Source of the DNA: an uncultured Cellvibrio sp.
GTDB taxonomy: Bacteria; Pseudomonadota; Gammaproteobacteria; Pseudomonadales; Cellvibrionaceae
Assembly: GCA_946480695.1 (NCBI GenBank)
Contig: CAMLKG010000010.1
Span: 1-64,000 of the forward strand
DNA: 64,000 nt
Direction: 5' to 3'
Positions within the stretch are counted from its first letter, which is position 1; every line of letters starts with the position of its first letter. Of this stretch, positions 7,544 to 16,715 are shown piece by piece. Position numbers and translations under genes: made by a program. The notes beneath the pieces were generated by a model. That model saw nothing but the letters and a program-made list of their open reading frames with translations. It was not told where the DNA came from and ran no database searches.

Positions 7544-8586
7544 CACAGTAACTCCAATACACCTTCCGGAATTTGCATAGTAATACAATGCAAACTTCCG
7601 CCTTGTTCAATAAGTGATAAGCAGGGAATGCCCATTATCTCGTAACCGGGGAATGCTTGCGAAATAACCTCCAGCGCTTCTTCATCCATTGGCAAATCGT
7701 ATATAGGCACCAATACAGCTTCGTTTACAATTAAAAAATTGGCATAGGTTGATGGCAAGCGCGCACCGGAATCACGACCTGACACCGCCCCAGCCCATGG
7801 AAGCGGTAACAGTCGGTATGGTTCGCCCATGGCATTGGTAAATGTCTTTAATTGTTCTTCCATTTTCTTTAACGCTTCGTAATGTTCATCTTCCTTGTCA
7901 TCGCAAGCGGTATAAACAATGGTGTTATCGGGACACAAACGTGCCAATGTATCGATGTGACTATCGGTATCATCACCAGCCAGATAACCGTAGTCCAGCC
8001 AATTTATTTTTTGCACACCGAATGCCGATTTTAATCGCGCCTCTATTTCATCTTTACCTAAATCCGGGTTGCGATTTTTATTTAACAAGCACGATGAGGT
8101 AGTTAACAAAGTTCCTTTGCCGTCGGTTTCAATCGAACCGCCCTCCAATACCCAGTTTTGCGGTTCCAGGCGTGCATGGGGAAAGGCCTTTTGTACAAAT
8201 AATTGGGAAGTAATTTGATCATCCAGGTCATGTGCGAATTTATTGCCCCACCCGTTAAATTTAAAATCAAGCAGTTTAAATCCTTCGACCGATTCGACGG
8301 TTAAGGGGCCATGGTCGCGCGCCCAGGTATCGTTACTTTTACAAGGATATAAATAAATATATTCCATTGGTGCGCCCATGGCTTCCAAGCGCAATCGCAC
8401 TGTATCCAATTCGGTTTCAGGTGCTGCAATGATGACATCGGCATAATCACTGATGACAGTGGCCAAGGCTTCGTAAAGCTCTACAACTTCATCCAGAATC
8501 CAATTCCACGCCGTATTTTTATGCGGCCAGGTCAACATGACGGCATCTTGTGGTTCCCATTCAGCAGGCAGGCGTTGGTTTGACAT
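7543..8586 (-). CDS. aguA: Agmatine deiminase
   Basis: A cytoplasmic enzyme of the guanidino-modifying (PPADAF) fold that converts agmatine to N-carbamoylputrescine and ammonia. Key blocks are EWEPQDAVMLTWPH at the N-terminus, NDTWARDHGP, WVLEGGSIE, the histidine of DTDSHIDTLARL, and the catalytic Cys334 in GGSLHCITMQ near the C-terminus. The length of 347 residues is typical. It is the first gene of aguAB and takes the agmatine made by SpeA at 39013-40932. A palindrome lies just after its predicted -10 box. Confidence 0.96.
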   Translation of the reverse strand: MSNQRLPAEWEPQDAVMLTWPHKNTAWNWILDEVVELYEALATVISDYADVIIAAPETELDTVRLRLEAMGAPMEYIYLYPCKSNDTWARDHGPLTVESVEGFKLLDFKFNGWGNKFAHDLDDQITSQLFVQKAFPHARLEPQNWVLEGGSIETDGKGTLLTTSSCLLNKNRNPDLGKDEIEARLKSAFGVQKINWLDYGYLAGDDTDSHIDTLARLCPDNTIVYTACDDKEDEHYEALKKMEEQLKTFTNAMGEPYRLLPLPWAGAVSGRDSGARLPSTYANFLIVNEAVLVPIYDLPMDEEALEVISQAFPGYEIMGIPCLSLIEQGGSLHCITMQIPEGVLELL

Positions 8587-8610
8587 AAAGATACCTCGTT
8601 AACAAAATAA

Positions 8611-8637
8611 ATGGCCAGTTAATTGCCGGCCATTATA
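8611..8637 (-). promoter_or_regulatory. Predicted -10 box and palindrome at the aguAB start
   Basis: On the minus strand TATAAT occupies 8637-8632. ATGGCC and GGCCAT (8611-8616 and 8628-8633) form an inverted repeat with an 11-base spacer that begins at the -10 box and covers the expected start point. That position suits a repressor site. The -35 box is weak. Confidence 0.4.
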
Positions 8638-8679
8638 AACAACTGTGCGTACCAATACATGATTGACACCTGGATGTAT

Positions 8680-9252
8680 TTATTGCGAGGGTCTTACGGT
8701 CTCCTGCGCCGGCAACTCTATCACAGCGGATTCATCATCATTCAGGCCATCATCTTGTATCTTGAGTGCCCTGGCAGCTAATGCTCCTACCTGAATCACA
8801 GCGGTAATTACTTTGGTTTGTTGTTGTTGGCCGTTGGTGATGCGCACGTGAAGGTTAATGTAAAACCGCCCTTCCCCAGCCGCTGAAATTTGCAGAGGTA
8901 ATTTATAAATCCCATTGCTGGTCAGTGCAAAATCGAAGCGGGATTGGGAGGATAACAATTCCACCCCCTGCCCGACAGCGACATCAACTTGCATATTGCC
9001 CGCCGAAGCTGCTGCCGATAATAATACATCCAGGTCAGCTACTCCCGGGGATTCAAGGTAAAAAGGCTGCGAATTTTCCATTCTGACTGACGCCCCCGGT
9101 TTGCCCCGGGAGGGTTTGGATTCCCGATTTTCCTGTGCGTGAACAACACCGGCATTAACTTTTTTTCCAAAAAAAGACTTATCGCTACATCCACACACCA
9201 ACATTGCCATTAACGCGGTCAAGACCAGGTAAAAAACCTTGGTTTTATTCAT
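8680..9252 (-). CDS. Hypothetical lipoprotein, partner of the metallopeptidase gene
   Basis: A 190-residue secreted lipoprotein of unknown function. The signal peptide MNKTKVFYLVLTALMAMLV ends in a lipobox with Cys22 (VCGCS). Then comes a charged linker (about 28-58), a beta-rich domain with alternating hydrophobic residues (about 60-165) and an acidic tail. It starts 15 bases after the stop of the metallopeptidase gene on the same strand, so the pair is an operon. The second domain may bind or tether the peptidase, but no known family is recognised. Confidence 0.75.
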   Translation of the reverse strand: MNKTKVFYLVLTALMAMLVCGCSDKSFFGKKVNAGVVHAQENRESKPSRGKPGASVRMENSQPFYLESPGVADLDVLLSAAASAGNMQVDVAVGQGVELLSSQSRFDFALTSNGIYKLPLQISAAGEGRFYINLHVRITNGQQQQTKVITAVIQVGALAARALKIQDDGLNDDESAVIELPAQETVRPSQ

Positions 9253-9267
9253 TTCCGGTTACCCCTG

Positions 9268-10986
9268 TTAATTGATTGGATGAGCTTGCACATCAAAACA
9301 CGCGGTAATTTGGGAGGTTTCATCAACATCTACGACTCGCCCATCAACCAGCTCCAATGTATAAATCCCCGCTGTTAAAAACCGGGAAATGTTTTCCTGG
9401 CCAACATCAATATTTTCCGCCATACCAATCAGGTAACCGCTACGGTACAAATATAAATCCGGATTCGCATTGCCGGAATCTTCGCCCATTTCCCGTGCAG
9501 TAAATTGATAATTTCCGCTTGCTGCTATATTGATGAGGAAATGCTGCGCATTGCCCAATTTATTGTAGGACCCGAAAATATTGGTGCTGCAGGCTCTCAC
9601 AGCCACATTGTTTAAGGACAAATTTTTATAAATCGGCAGGTTACCTGTATATCCCCCTGAATTGCTTTCACCCGAACCGTATTCATCGGTTACTTCTATA
9701 TTTTGCTCATTCAGCAGACTATTGAAAGGAAGCGTTTGAGCGGGCATATTTTTTCGTAACTGGTCGGCAAACACATAGATGGATATCAAGGCATTGGAGC
9801 CCACGTAGTTATCCGCATTGATAATGTGGAAGATATCCGCAAAATTACCTGCAACCTTCCCATTACTGCTGGTATAAAAATTATAAATTACCGATTGTAC
9901 CGAGGCCTCTGAATACCAACCGCGCTCATAGTTATTTTTTTGGCTAACATTGTAAAAAAAACCATCCGCTTGCGCAGGGCCACTTGAGTCACGATATTCA
10001 GGATCATCCAGAATCATCGCTGAAAACGCGTTAGCGAAGCCCTCGGACATAGCGACACGCATATCGAGTTTTTCATCGGGTGTGTGGTCACCACCAATGC
10101 TATCCGATCGGGAAAAATTGGTTTCCACGTAATGCCCCCACTCATGCAAAATCACATGGCGATCATATTCATCGGTATCATTATTCTCATCACCGAGGAT
10201 ATAAATGGCATCGCCCTGAAAAAAACTGGTGCCGATTTCACCCAGGGAAAGCTGCCCTTCCGCCGTTTTATTTTTGTCGCTCCAACGCAACTCCAACGCC
10301 GGGTAACTACCCTGTTGGCCCGTTGATTGGATACGTTCAACGCCGATATAAATTGAATCCAATATTGCAAACGGTGCCGCAACCCTCGGCCCCGTATAAC
10401 TGCTTCCCCCCCATCCGGAGGATGCATGTAAATCACGTATACCTGTGGCCTCTGTTGCCGCAATTAAACTGCCACCCATAGCGTACAGGGTATTTCCCTG
10501 GGTATTATCAGTGACTTTAAAATTCCAGCCGGGTGACTGATTTAATAATTGCGCTTTTACCCTGATTTTAACCAACTTGTCCCGCGTTGCATCCAGTGAA
10601 TATTTGCCTTCATGATTGGTTGCCGTGGTTGCTAATACCTGATTACTTTCGTCCAGTAACTCCACCAATACCCCACGTGCCGGCCGCGCAACTGTAGCTG
10701 CATAATTCAAACCATTCGTTGTGTGGGGAACAAAGTCATAGGTCACCACGCCACTGATAGGCACCCTGGCAGACGAAGAAGATGATGAACGCGGGCTTGT
10801 AAAATTTGCACTGGGGGACGAACTGGCAACCACCGATAACTGGGAACTGCCAAGTGAGAAACTTGCTTTATTTGATGAATGCGAATTTGAGGAACCGCCA
10901 CCACAACCCGCTATAAAAAGGCTCACCAACAGGAACATTAATCTGCACAAGTACATAGTGGTAACAGCAGAAGGCGAAAACCCCAT
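9268..10986 (-). CDS. Lipoprotein zinc metallopeptidase candidate (HEWGH)
   Basis: A 572-residue surface lipoprotein. A signal peptide ends in the lipobox LFIAGC (Cys28 from ATG 10986), followed by a Ser-rich linker (about 31-75). A carboxypeptidase-regulatory or CNA-like beta domain (about 76-145, GVLVELLDESNQVL..GKYSL) follows. Next is a catalytic region with HEWGH at 281-285 and a likely third ligand Glu315 in MSEGFANA, a gluzincin arrangement. The C-terminal region (about 460-570) resembles a PPC-type beta domain (YQFTARE, DLYLYRSG). GGGGA lies before ATG 10986, while ATG 10956 would give a more ordinary signal length. The substrate is unknown. Confidence 0.72.
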   Translation of the reverse strand: MGFSPSAVTTMYLCRLMFLLVSLFIAGCGGGSSNSHSSNKASFSLGSSQLSVVASSSPSANFTSPRSSSSSSARVPISGVVTYDFVPHTTNGLNYAATVARPARGVLVELLDESNQVLATTATNHEGKYSLDATRDKLVKIRVKAQLLNQSPGWNFKVTDNTQGNTLYAMGGSLIAATEATGIRDLHASSGWGGSSYTGPRVAAPFAILDSIYIGVERIQSTGQQGSYPALELRWSDKNKTAEGQLSLGEIGTSFFQGDAIYILGDENNDTDEYDRHVILHEWGHYVETNFSRSDSIGGDHTPDEKLDMRVAMSEGFANAFSAMILDDPEYRDSSGPAQADGFFYNVSQKNNYERGWYSEASVQSVIYNFYTSSNGKVAGNFADIFHIINADNYVGSNALISIYVFADQLRKNMPAQTLPFNSLLNEQNIEVTDEYGSGESNSGGYTGNLPIYKNLSLNNVAVRACSTNIFGSYNKLGNAQHFLINIAASGNYQFTAREMGEDSGNANPDLYLYRSGYLIGMAENIDVGQENISRFLTAGIYTLELVDGRVVDVDETSQITACFDVQAHPIN

Positions 10987-11150
10987 AACTGGTCCCCGAA
11001 ATGAATATGGTGAGCCTTATTGTATCAATCGTTTTCAGGTTTGATTTGCATTAATTAGTCCAACATAGACAAAACCTTAATAAAAAGACAACACATCGAT
11101 AAAAACATTCATAATGCCATGCACCCACCAGACCCGGTCAGTCCCATCAT

Positions 11151-11193
11151 CGGCTTAACCGGCTACGGAGGCCCATATCATGGGCATAAGCCG
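11151..11193. repeat. Two-tier hairpin in the intergenic region
   Basis: Outer arms CGGCTTA (11151-11157) and TAAGCCG (11187-11193) enclose an inner hairpin GCCCAT-ATC-ATGGGC (11171-11185) with a 13-base bulge on the left side. It lies about 70 bases before the J-protein start. It matches no RNA family I can name and could be a REP-like element or a leader structure. Confidence 0.4.
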
Positions 11194-11264
11194 GGTATCG
11201 ACATAAAAAAGTAGCCGCCTATAATACTGCCAATTAAACCGACCCTTTCCGTCCTGGAGGCTTT

Positions 11265-11777
11265 GTGCTCAAGATCCTGCTCTTTGCAGTAATAGTGACC
11301 TGTGTGATCATTTTCTTTGGTCGCTATAAAAAAATGAACGCTGAACAAAAACGAAAAACCTTATGGCGCATCGGAGTGGGTGCATTCCTTGGAATTTTGG
11401 TGTTGCTGGTTGTTACCGGGCGAATGCATTGGGTCGGTGCCGCGTTAGGTGCGTTGATTCCCTTCCTACGGAATGCTTACGGGCTGGTTACCCAACTGTT
11501 ACCCTTCTGGCTGCAACGAAAAAAAGCAGAGCAAACGCAGCAACAAGAAAAACAAACACCGCCGGCCAACCACACCGGTAATATGACAACAGCGGAGGCA
11601 CTTGGAATCCTTGGATTGGATGGAGATATCAACAGCGGGGACATCACCGCCATAATGGTTCAGGATGCGCATCGCCGCTTGATTCAAAAATTGCATCCGG
11701 ATCGGGGAGGCAATGATTACCTTGCTGCGAAAATCAACCAGGCGCGGGATTATTTGCTCAGGATTTTGCAAAATTGA
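11265..11777 (+). CDS. Membrane-anchored J-domain protein (TIM14/Pam18-like)
   Basis: A 170-residue DnaJ-type co-chaperone expected to stimulate an Hsp70 ATPase at the membrane. An N-terminal helix (about 1-18) and a second hydrophobic stretch (about 34-70) precede a Gln-rich linker. The J domain is C-terminal (about 107-169). Its HPD motif lies in KLHPDRGGNDYLAAKINQAR, which strongly resembles mitochondrial Pam18/Tim14. The start is GTG 11265 with GGAGG just upstream (11256-11260, short spacing). It ends eight bases before the convergent cmoM. The client and the partner DnaK are not encoded nearby. Confidence 0.85.
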   Translation: MLKILLFAVIVTCVIIFFGRYKKMNAEQKRKTLWRIGVGAFLGILVLLVVTGRMHWVGAALGALIPFLRNAYGLVTQLLPFWLQRKKAEQTQQQEKQTPPANHTGNMTTAEALGILGLDGDINSGDITAIMVQDAHRRLIQKLHPDRGGNDYLAAKINQARDYLLRILQN

Positions 11778-11785
11778 TTGCTGTT

Positions 11786-12595
11786 TTAACCGTGTCGTTG
11801 CAGCAACAAATGAATATAGCGCCCTAGAGATCGATAGGGTTCGCACTGCGAAAACTCCAGCTCCAACCGCAATAGATTTTCGGGTTCGCGAGCGCGGTGT
11901 TCCTCATTAAAAATATAATCATGGAATACCCTGATTCCGCTGTAGCACAAGGTAGTTAGCGGCAACGCATCTACCCACGCCAATACTTGCAGAGGATCCA
12001 GCGGGTTGATCGGCGTCAGGCTCCCGCGCGAGCCACCGAAATCCCGGTTAATAATTTTTTTGAAATTGGTGCGCAGCAAATTTTTATAGACCAACGAATG
12101 CAGATTATAAAAAATCAGCGATAAATAAGCACCCGGCGCCATATATTGGAGCAAGCAAGGCAGCAATTGCTGAGGCTCCTGCAACCACTCCATTACGGCA
12201 TGGCAAATAACAAAATCAAATTGCGTGTCCTTTCCCAAATGCAAATGTAGATCCTGAATCGCTGCATGGATCAAACGTACCCGCGGCGCCAATTGCTGTG
12301 CGTTAACTTGTTCTTCAGCGAGCCTGAGCATTTCGGCGGAAATGTCGCAGATCACAACTTCATGCCCCGCCTTGGCCCACTGCAACGAAAACTGCCCTTG
12401 CCCCCCTCCCGCATCTAAAATACGCCAGGGCCTTGCACAATCGGTATTGCCGGGAAAGACGGGCAAATTAGCTTTACAATCCCGTTCCAACACAGCCAGG
12501 CGGATATCGCCTTTTAAGCCGCCATAAATATTTTTCTTAAACCGTTGCGCAAGGTCATCAAAATTGCGATCTTGCTGTGCTGATTCTTTTGCCAT
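11786..12595 (-). CDS. cmoM: tRNA 5-carboxymethoxyuridine methyltransferase CmoM
   Basis: A SAM-dependent methyltransferase that methylates the carboxyl group of cmo5U34 in tRNA to mcmo5U. The N-terminal signature QDRNFDDLAQRFKKNIYGG..KGDIR is diagnostic for CmoM (formerly SmtA). The SAM-binding motif I is ILDAGGGQGQFS. CHAVMEWL and the C-terminal GIRVFHDY, LELEFSQCEPYRSLGRYIHL also match. It is 269 residues, normal for the family, and divergent from the GIY-YIG gene across a 53-base gap. Confidence 0.93.
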   Translation of the reverse strand: MAKESAQQDRNFDDLAQRFKKNIYGGLKGDIRLAVLERDCKANLPVFPGNTDCARPWRILDAGGGQGQFSLQWAKAGHEVVICDISAEMLRLAEEQVNAQQLAPRVRLIHAAIQDLHLHLGKDTQFDFVICHAVMEWLQEPQQLLPCLLQYMAPGAYLSLIFYNLHSLVYKNLLRTNFKKIINRDFGGSRGSLTPINPLDPLQVLAWVDALPLTTLCYSGIRVFHDYIFNEEHRAREPENLLRLELEFSQCEPYRSLGRYIHLLLQRHG

Positions 12596-12648
12596 TCTTC
12601 GCCCGGGAAAATAAAATCACCTATCCATTCCTGCCATTTATTTTATCC

Positions 12649-12984
12649 ATGACAGTAACCAACAACTGGTTTGTTTACATGATCCTCACCAGTGATCGAC
12701 AAGTTTACACCGGAATCACAACGGATATGGCGCGCCGCTGGCGAGAACATACATCAGGCAAGGCGGGAGCCCGTTATTTTCGCGGCCGGGTACCGCAACA
12801 GCTGTGTTACCTGGAGATTAACCACACGCGATCCAGCGCCAGCCAACGCGAAGCGGCAATTAAGGCGATGACCGCGCAGAGCAAGCGTTTGCTCATTGAC
12901 CAATCACAGGCGCAAACACTTGCCCATATTATTCGCTACCAATTGCAGGAGCTGCACCCTGCCTCACCTGTTAGCCCTTATTAA
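12649..12984 (+). CDS. GIY-YIG nuclease superfamily protein (YhbQ/UPF0213-like)
   Basis: A 111-residue single-domain GIY-YIG protein. The core reads FVYMILTSDRQVYTGITTDMARRWREH, where VYM and YTG stand for GIY and YIG, with the catalytic-type Arg in RRWREH and the family His. ARYFRGRVP and REAAIKAM are typical of the UPF0213 group, whose physiological role is unsettled. I start it at ATG 12649; the upstream frame lacks homology. Its TAA overlaps the ATG of the DTW gene by one base. Confidence 0.85.
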   Translation: MTVTNNWFVYMILTSDRQVYTGITTDMARRWREHTSGKAGARYFRGRVPQQLCYLEINHTRSSASQREAAIKAMTAQSKRLLIDQSQAQTLAHIIRYQLQELHPASPVSPY

Positions 12985-13613
12985 TGTTAGCGCCTGCCCA
13001 AAAACGCCCCTTATGCACGCGATGCTTGCGCCCCTTGCGCAATTGCCTTTGCCATTTGGTCAGGGACATCGAAAACCGTATTGAACTGCTGGTTATACAG
13101 GATAAAAATGAAGCAACGAATGTTAAAAACACCGCCGGGTTATTACAACTAAGCCTGAAAAATTGCGAAAGATATTTATGTACTGCCGATGAAAGCATGC
13201 CGCCATCAACTTTGCATGAGATGCTTTACGCGGACGGAAAACTGCCGTTACTACTCTATCCACCCACCCGCGATGCCCTGGCGCTGGGATTGGAAATGCC
13301 TATCGCTATTCCGGAAGGTGAAGGAACATCACCCGACACATTGCGATTAGTGGTGATAGATGCAACCTGGCGCAAAAGCCGGAAGATACTTTATTTAAAT
13401 CCTTCGCTACAACGTTTGCCGCGATTAACGCTGGAAAATCCACCGGCATCCCTATACCTGGTTCGTAAGGCAGATAGCGAAAATCAGCTTTCCACACTGG
13501 AGGCAAGTTGTTACGCTCTACACCAGCTCGAACAGGGCTGCGTCGATTACGCGCCACTACTGGACAGTATGCAGGGTTTTGTCGCCCAATTACTGGCCTT
13601 CCGCCCTGATTAA
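12984..13613 (+). CDS. DTW-domain tRNA-uridine aminocarboxypropyltransferase (TapT-like)
   Basis: Predicted to transfer the 3-amino-3-carboxypropyl group of SAM to uridine in tRNA (acp3U). The N-terminus has a zinc-binding cysteine set, CTRCLRPLRNCLC (residues 11-23). The family motif appears as DATW in VVIDATWRKSRKI, followed by LNPSLQRLPRLTL and RKADSENQLSTLEA. At 209 residues it fits the YfiP/TapT group. It is coupled to the GIY-YIG gene by a TAATG overlap. Which tRNA position it modifies is inferred from E. coli TapT and is uncertain. Confidence 0.83.
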   Translation: MLAPAQKRPLCTRCLRPLRNCLCHLVRDIENRIELLVIQDKNEATNVKNTAGLLQLSLKNCERYLCTADESMPPSTLHEMLYADGKLPLLLYPPTRDALALGLEMPIAIPEGEGTSPDTLRLVVIDATWRKSRKILYLNPSLQRLPRLTLENPPASLYLVRKADSENQLSTLEASCYALHQLEQGCVDYAPLLDSMQGFVAQLLAFRPD

Positions 13614-13639
13614 CGTTCATTCCAGAGATACTTGCCCTT

Positions 13640-16558
13640 ATGACTCATCCCGCTTTTGAATTGCTGCGCAGCCAAACCATAGATGCCTTGAAAATCCGCG
13701 TTGAAGAATATCGCCATAAACGCACCGGGGCGCAGCATATTCACCTGGCGGCTGATAACGACGAAAACGTATTCCTGGTGGCGTTGCGCACCGTGCCGCA
13801 CGATTCCACCGGCGTTGCCCACATCCTGGAACATACGGCGTTATGTGGCAGTAAAAAATATCCGGTGCGCGACCCGTTTTTCATGATGGTGCGCCGCTCG
13901 CTCAATACCTTTATGAACGCATTTACCAGTTCCGATTGGACTGCCTACCCCTTTGCCAGCCAGAACGGTAAAGATTTTAATAACCTGCTCGATGTCTATT
14001 TGGATGCGGTGTTTTTTTCCCGCCTGGATGAACTCGATTTTGCGCAGGAAGGCCACCGGGTGGAATTTGCGGAACCGGAGAACCCGGATTCGGAATTGGT
14101 GTTTAAGGGGGTAGTCTTTAATGAAATGAAAGGCGCCATGAGTTCGGTTCCCTCGCAACTCTGGCATACATTGTGTAAATACCTTTACCCGACCACCACC
14201 TATCACTACAACAGCGGCGGTGAACCGGAACACATTCCGGATTTAACCTTCCAACAATTGCAGGATTTTTACCGTACCCATTACCACCCCAGTAACGCGA
14301 TCTTCATGACCTACGGCGATATTCCTGCCCGGGTGCACCACGAAAAATTTGAAAACCAGGCATTGCGCCATTTTGAAAGGCTGGATGAAATCATTGCGGT
14401 GGGCGATGAAAAACGTTACCACGCGCCAGTCAATGTCGAGGAAGCCTATCCCGTTGATGAAAATGACGCGGACGACCTCGAACACAAGAACCATGTGGTC
14501 ATATCGTGGCTACTGGGGAAAACAACCAACCTGGACGAATCGCTTGAAGCGCAATTGCTCGCTAATATTTTGCTCGATAACAGCGCCTCACCCTTGCAAC
14601 AAGCCCTGGAAACAACAGACCTGGGCCAGGCTCCCTCACCATTGTGCGGGCTCGACGATTCGTCACGCGAAATGGCATTTGTATGTGGCCTTGAAGGTTG
14701 CAGGCTGGATGATGTGGCCAAGGTAGAAGCCTTGATCCTGGATACACTGCAACAGGTTGCCGAACAAGGCGTCCCCCAAGAGCAAATCGCGGCCTCCCTC
14801 CATCAGCTTGAATTATCGCAACGTGAAGTCGGGGGTGACGGTTACCCCTATGGCCTGCAATTAATATTGACGGGCCTCACCTCGGCCACCCATCGCGGCG
14901 ACCCTATTGCGCTGCTGGACGTTGATGCTGCCCTCGAAAACCTTCGCCGTAAAACGCAAGATCCGCAATTTATCCAAAACGCGGTACGAAAATGGTTATT
15001 GGAAAATCCGCATCGCGTCCGCCTTACCTTGCGTCCGGATTTACACATGGGGGAACGAATCAAAGCCGCGGAAAAAAATCGCCTTGCTGCGTTAAAAGCG
15101 CAATTAAGCAATGAAGAAAGACAAACAATTATTGAGCGCACCAAAGCCCTGCAAGCGCGCCAATTGCAACAGGATGACGAAAGCATTTTGCCTAAAGTGG
15201 GCCTGGAAGACATTCCCGCGAACTTGCATTACACCGCAGGCAGCCATGAACACTTCCATCATTATCCATTGCGACGTTATGCCGCCGGCACCAATGGCCT
15301 GGTCTATCAACAGATCACCTGCAAATTGCCCGCGCTGACCGACGCACAATTAAAAGTCCTACCGTTTTACTGCATTTGTTTAACCGAATTGGGCAATGGG
15401 GAAAAAGATTACCTGGCAACCCAACGCCGGCAGGCGGAAACCGTGGGTGCTATCAGCGCATTCAGCAGTATTCGCGGCGCGGGCGACGACGTGCAACATA
15501 TCGATGCTTACATAACCCTTTCCGCCAAAGCCTTAAGTCGCAATAGCGCGGCCATGAGCACATTGATGCAAGACACTTTATTGCAGGCGCGCTTTGATGA
15601 ATTGGATCGCATCCGCGAATTAATTGCCCAAAACCGTGCGCGCCGCGAGCAAAGCATCACTGGCAACGGCCACAGCCTGGCGATGACCGCAGCCTGTGCC
15701 GGTATGAGCCCCGCCGCCAAAGTGTCGCACCAACTTAGCGGGTTGGAAGGCATTGCCGCGTTGAAGGCATTGGATTCGGCACTGGATAATGAAAAATCCC
15801 TGGCGGAATTTGCGCAAACACTCGCGGGAATCCATCAATTGATTTTGCAAGCACCCAAACAATTCCTACTGGTTGGTGAACAGGAACACCTGGATGCTTA
15901 TCGCAAGGATTTGCAACAACGCTGGCATGGCGAAGAGGTTAATACGGGCTTCTCAGCGTTTTCGCTTCCGGCTGTCCACGAACAAATCCGCGAGGCCTGG
16001 ATTACCAACACCCAGGTTAACTTCTGCGCAAAAGCCTACCCGACAGTGCCGAGTGAACATCCGGATGCGGCTGCACTCACTGTACTCGGCGGTTTCCTGC
16101 GCAATGGCTATCTGCACCGCGCCGTGCGTGAACAAGGCGGCGCCTATGGTGGTGGGGCAAGCCAGGACAGCAATACGGCCTCGTTCCGTTTCTATTCCTA
16201 TCGCGATCCACGCCTGGTTGAAACATTGGGCGATTTTGATCAGTCCCTTGTATGGCTACAGGAAACCGACCATCAATGGCAAGCCGTGGAAGAAGCGATT
16301 CTTGGCGTTATCGGCAGCATTGATAAACCCGGCTCACCGGCAGGCGAGGCCAAATCAACCTATCAAGCGGAGCTTTTTGGTCGCACCCGCGAAAAACGCG
16401 AGCTGTTCCGCAACCGTGTGCTGCAAGTAACCGCCGAAGATTTGAAACGTGTGGCGCGCACTTACTTGATACCGGGGAAAGCAAGCATCGCCGTTGTCAC
16501 TCACGCCGGGCAAAAGGCAGCGCTGGAGTCCCTCGGTTTGCAATTGAAAACGTGCTAG
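13640..16558 (+). CDS. Large M16 zinc peptidase (presequence-protease/insulinase type)
   Basis: A 972-residue M16C-type metallopeptidase related to PreP and Cym1, which degrade short unfolded peptides inside a closed chamber. The inverted zinc motif HILEH is at residues 61-65 with LCGSKKYPVRDPF directly after. The distal Glu ligand lies in VVFNEMKGAMSS. Four M16 repeats are expected; the C-terminal half has VREQGGAYGGG and RVLQVTAEDLKRVA. No signal peptide is visible, so it is probably cytoplasmic. It starts 26 bases after the DTW gene and may share its transcript. Confidence 0.92.
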   Translation: MTHPAFELLRSQTIDALKIRVEEYRHKRTGAQHIHLAADNDENVFLVALRTVPHDSTGVAHILEHTALCGSKKYPVRDPFFMMVRRSLNTFMNAFTSSDWTAYPFASQNGKDFNNLLDVYLDAVFFSRLDELDFAQEGHRVEFAEPENPDSELVFKGVVFNEMKGAMSSVPSQLWHTLCKYLYPTTTYHYNSGGEPEHIPDLTFQQLQDFYRTHYHPSNAIFMTYGDIPARVHHEKFENQALRHFERLDEIIAVGDEKRYHAPVNVEEAYPVDENDADDLEHKNHVVISWLLGKTTNLDESLEAQLLANILLDNSASPLQQALETTDLGQAPSPLCGLDDSSREMAFVCGLEGCRLDDVAKVEALILDTLQQVAEQGVPQEQIAASLHQLELSQREVGGDGYPYGLQLILTGLTSATHRGDPIALLDVDAALENLRRKTQDPQFIQNAVRKWLLENPHRVRLTLRPDLHMGERIKAAEKNRLAALKAQLSNEERQTIIERTKALQARQLQQDDESILPKVGLEDIPANLHYTAGSHEHFHHYPLRRYAAGTNGLVYQQITCKLPALTDAQLKVLPFYCICLTELGNGEKDYLATQRRQAETVGAISAFSSIRGAGDDVQHIDAYITLSAKALSRNSAAMSTLMQDTLLQARFDELDRIRELIAQNRARREQSITGNGHSLAMTAACAGMSPAAKVSHQLSGLEGIAALKALDSALDNEKSLAEFAQTLAGIHQLILQAPKQFLLVGEQEHLDAYRKDLQQRWHGEEVNTGFSAFSLPAVHEQIREAWITNTQVNFCAKAYPTVPSEHPDAAALTVLGGFLRNGYLHRAVREQGGAYGGGASQDSNTASFRFYSYRDPRLVETLGDFDQSLVWLQETDHQWQAVEEAILGVIGSIDKPGSPAGEAKSTYQAELFGRTREKRELFRNRVLQVTAEDLKRVARTYLIPGKASIAVVTHAGQKAALESLGLQLKTC

Positions 16559-16715
16559 CCATGCTGCGTAGCTCAGGGATGAGCTTGTCCATTTCCCATT
16601 TCCTTACCCAAAAGGCTCTACTATGTTTTGTGCCGGGCGGCGTAGTTTTCCCTTCCAAAGTCATCTAGTATTCAAACACACGGAATCGCGAGAATAACAA
16701 CATACAACCTGACCG

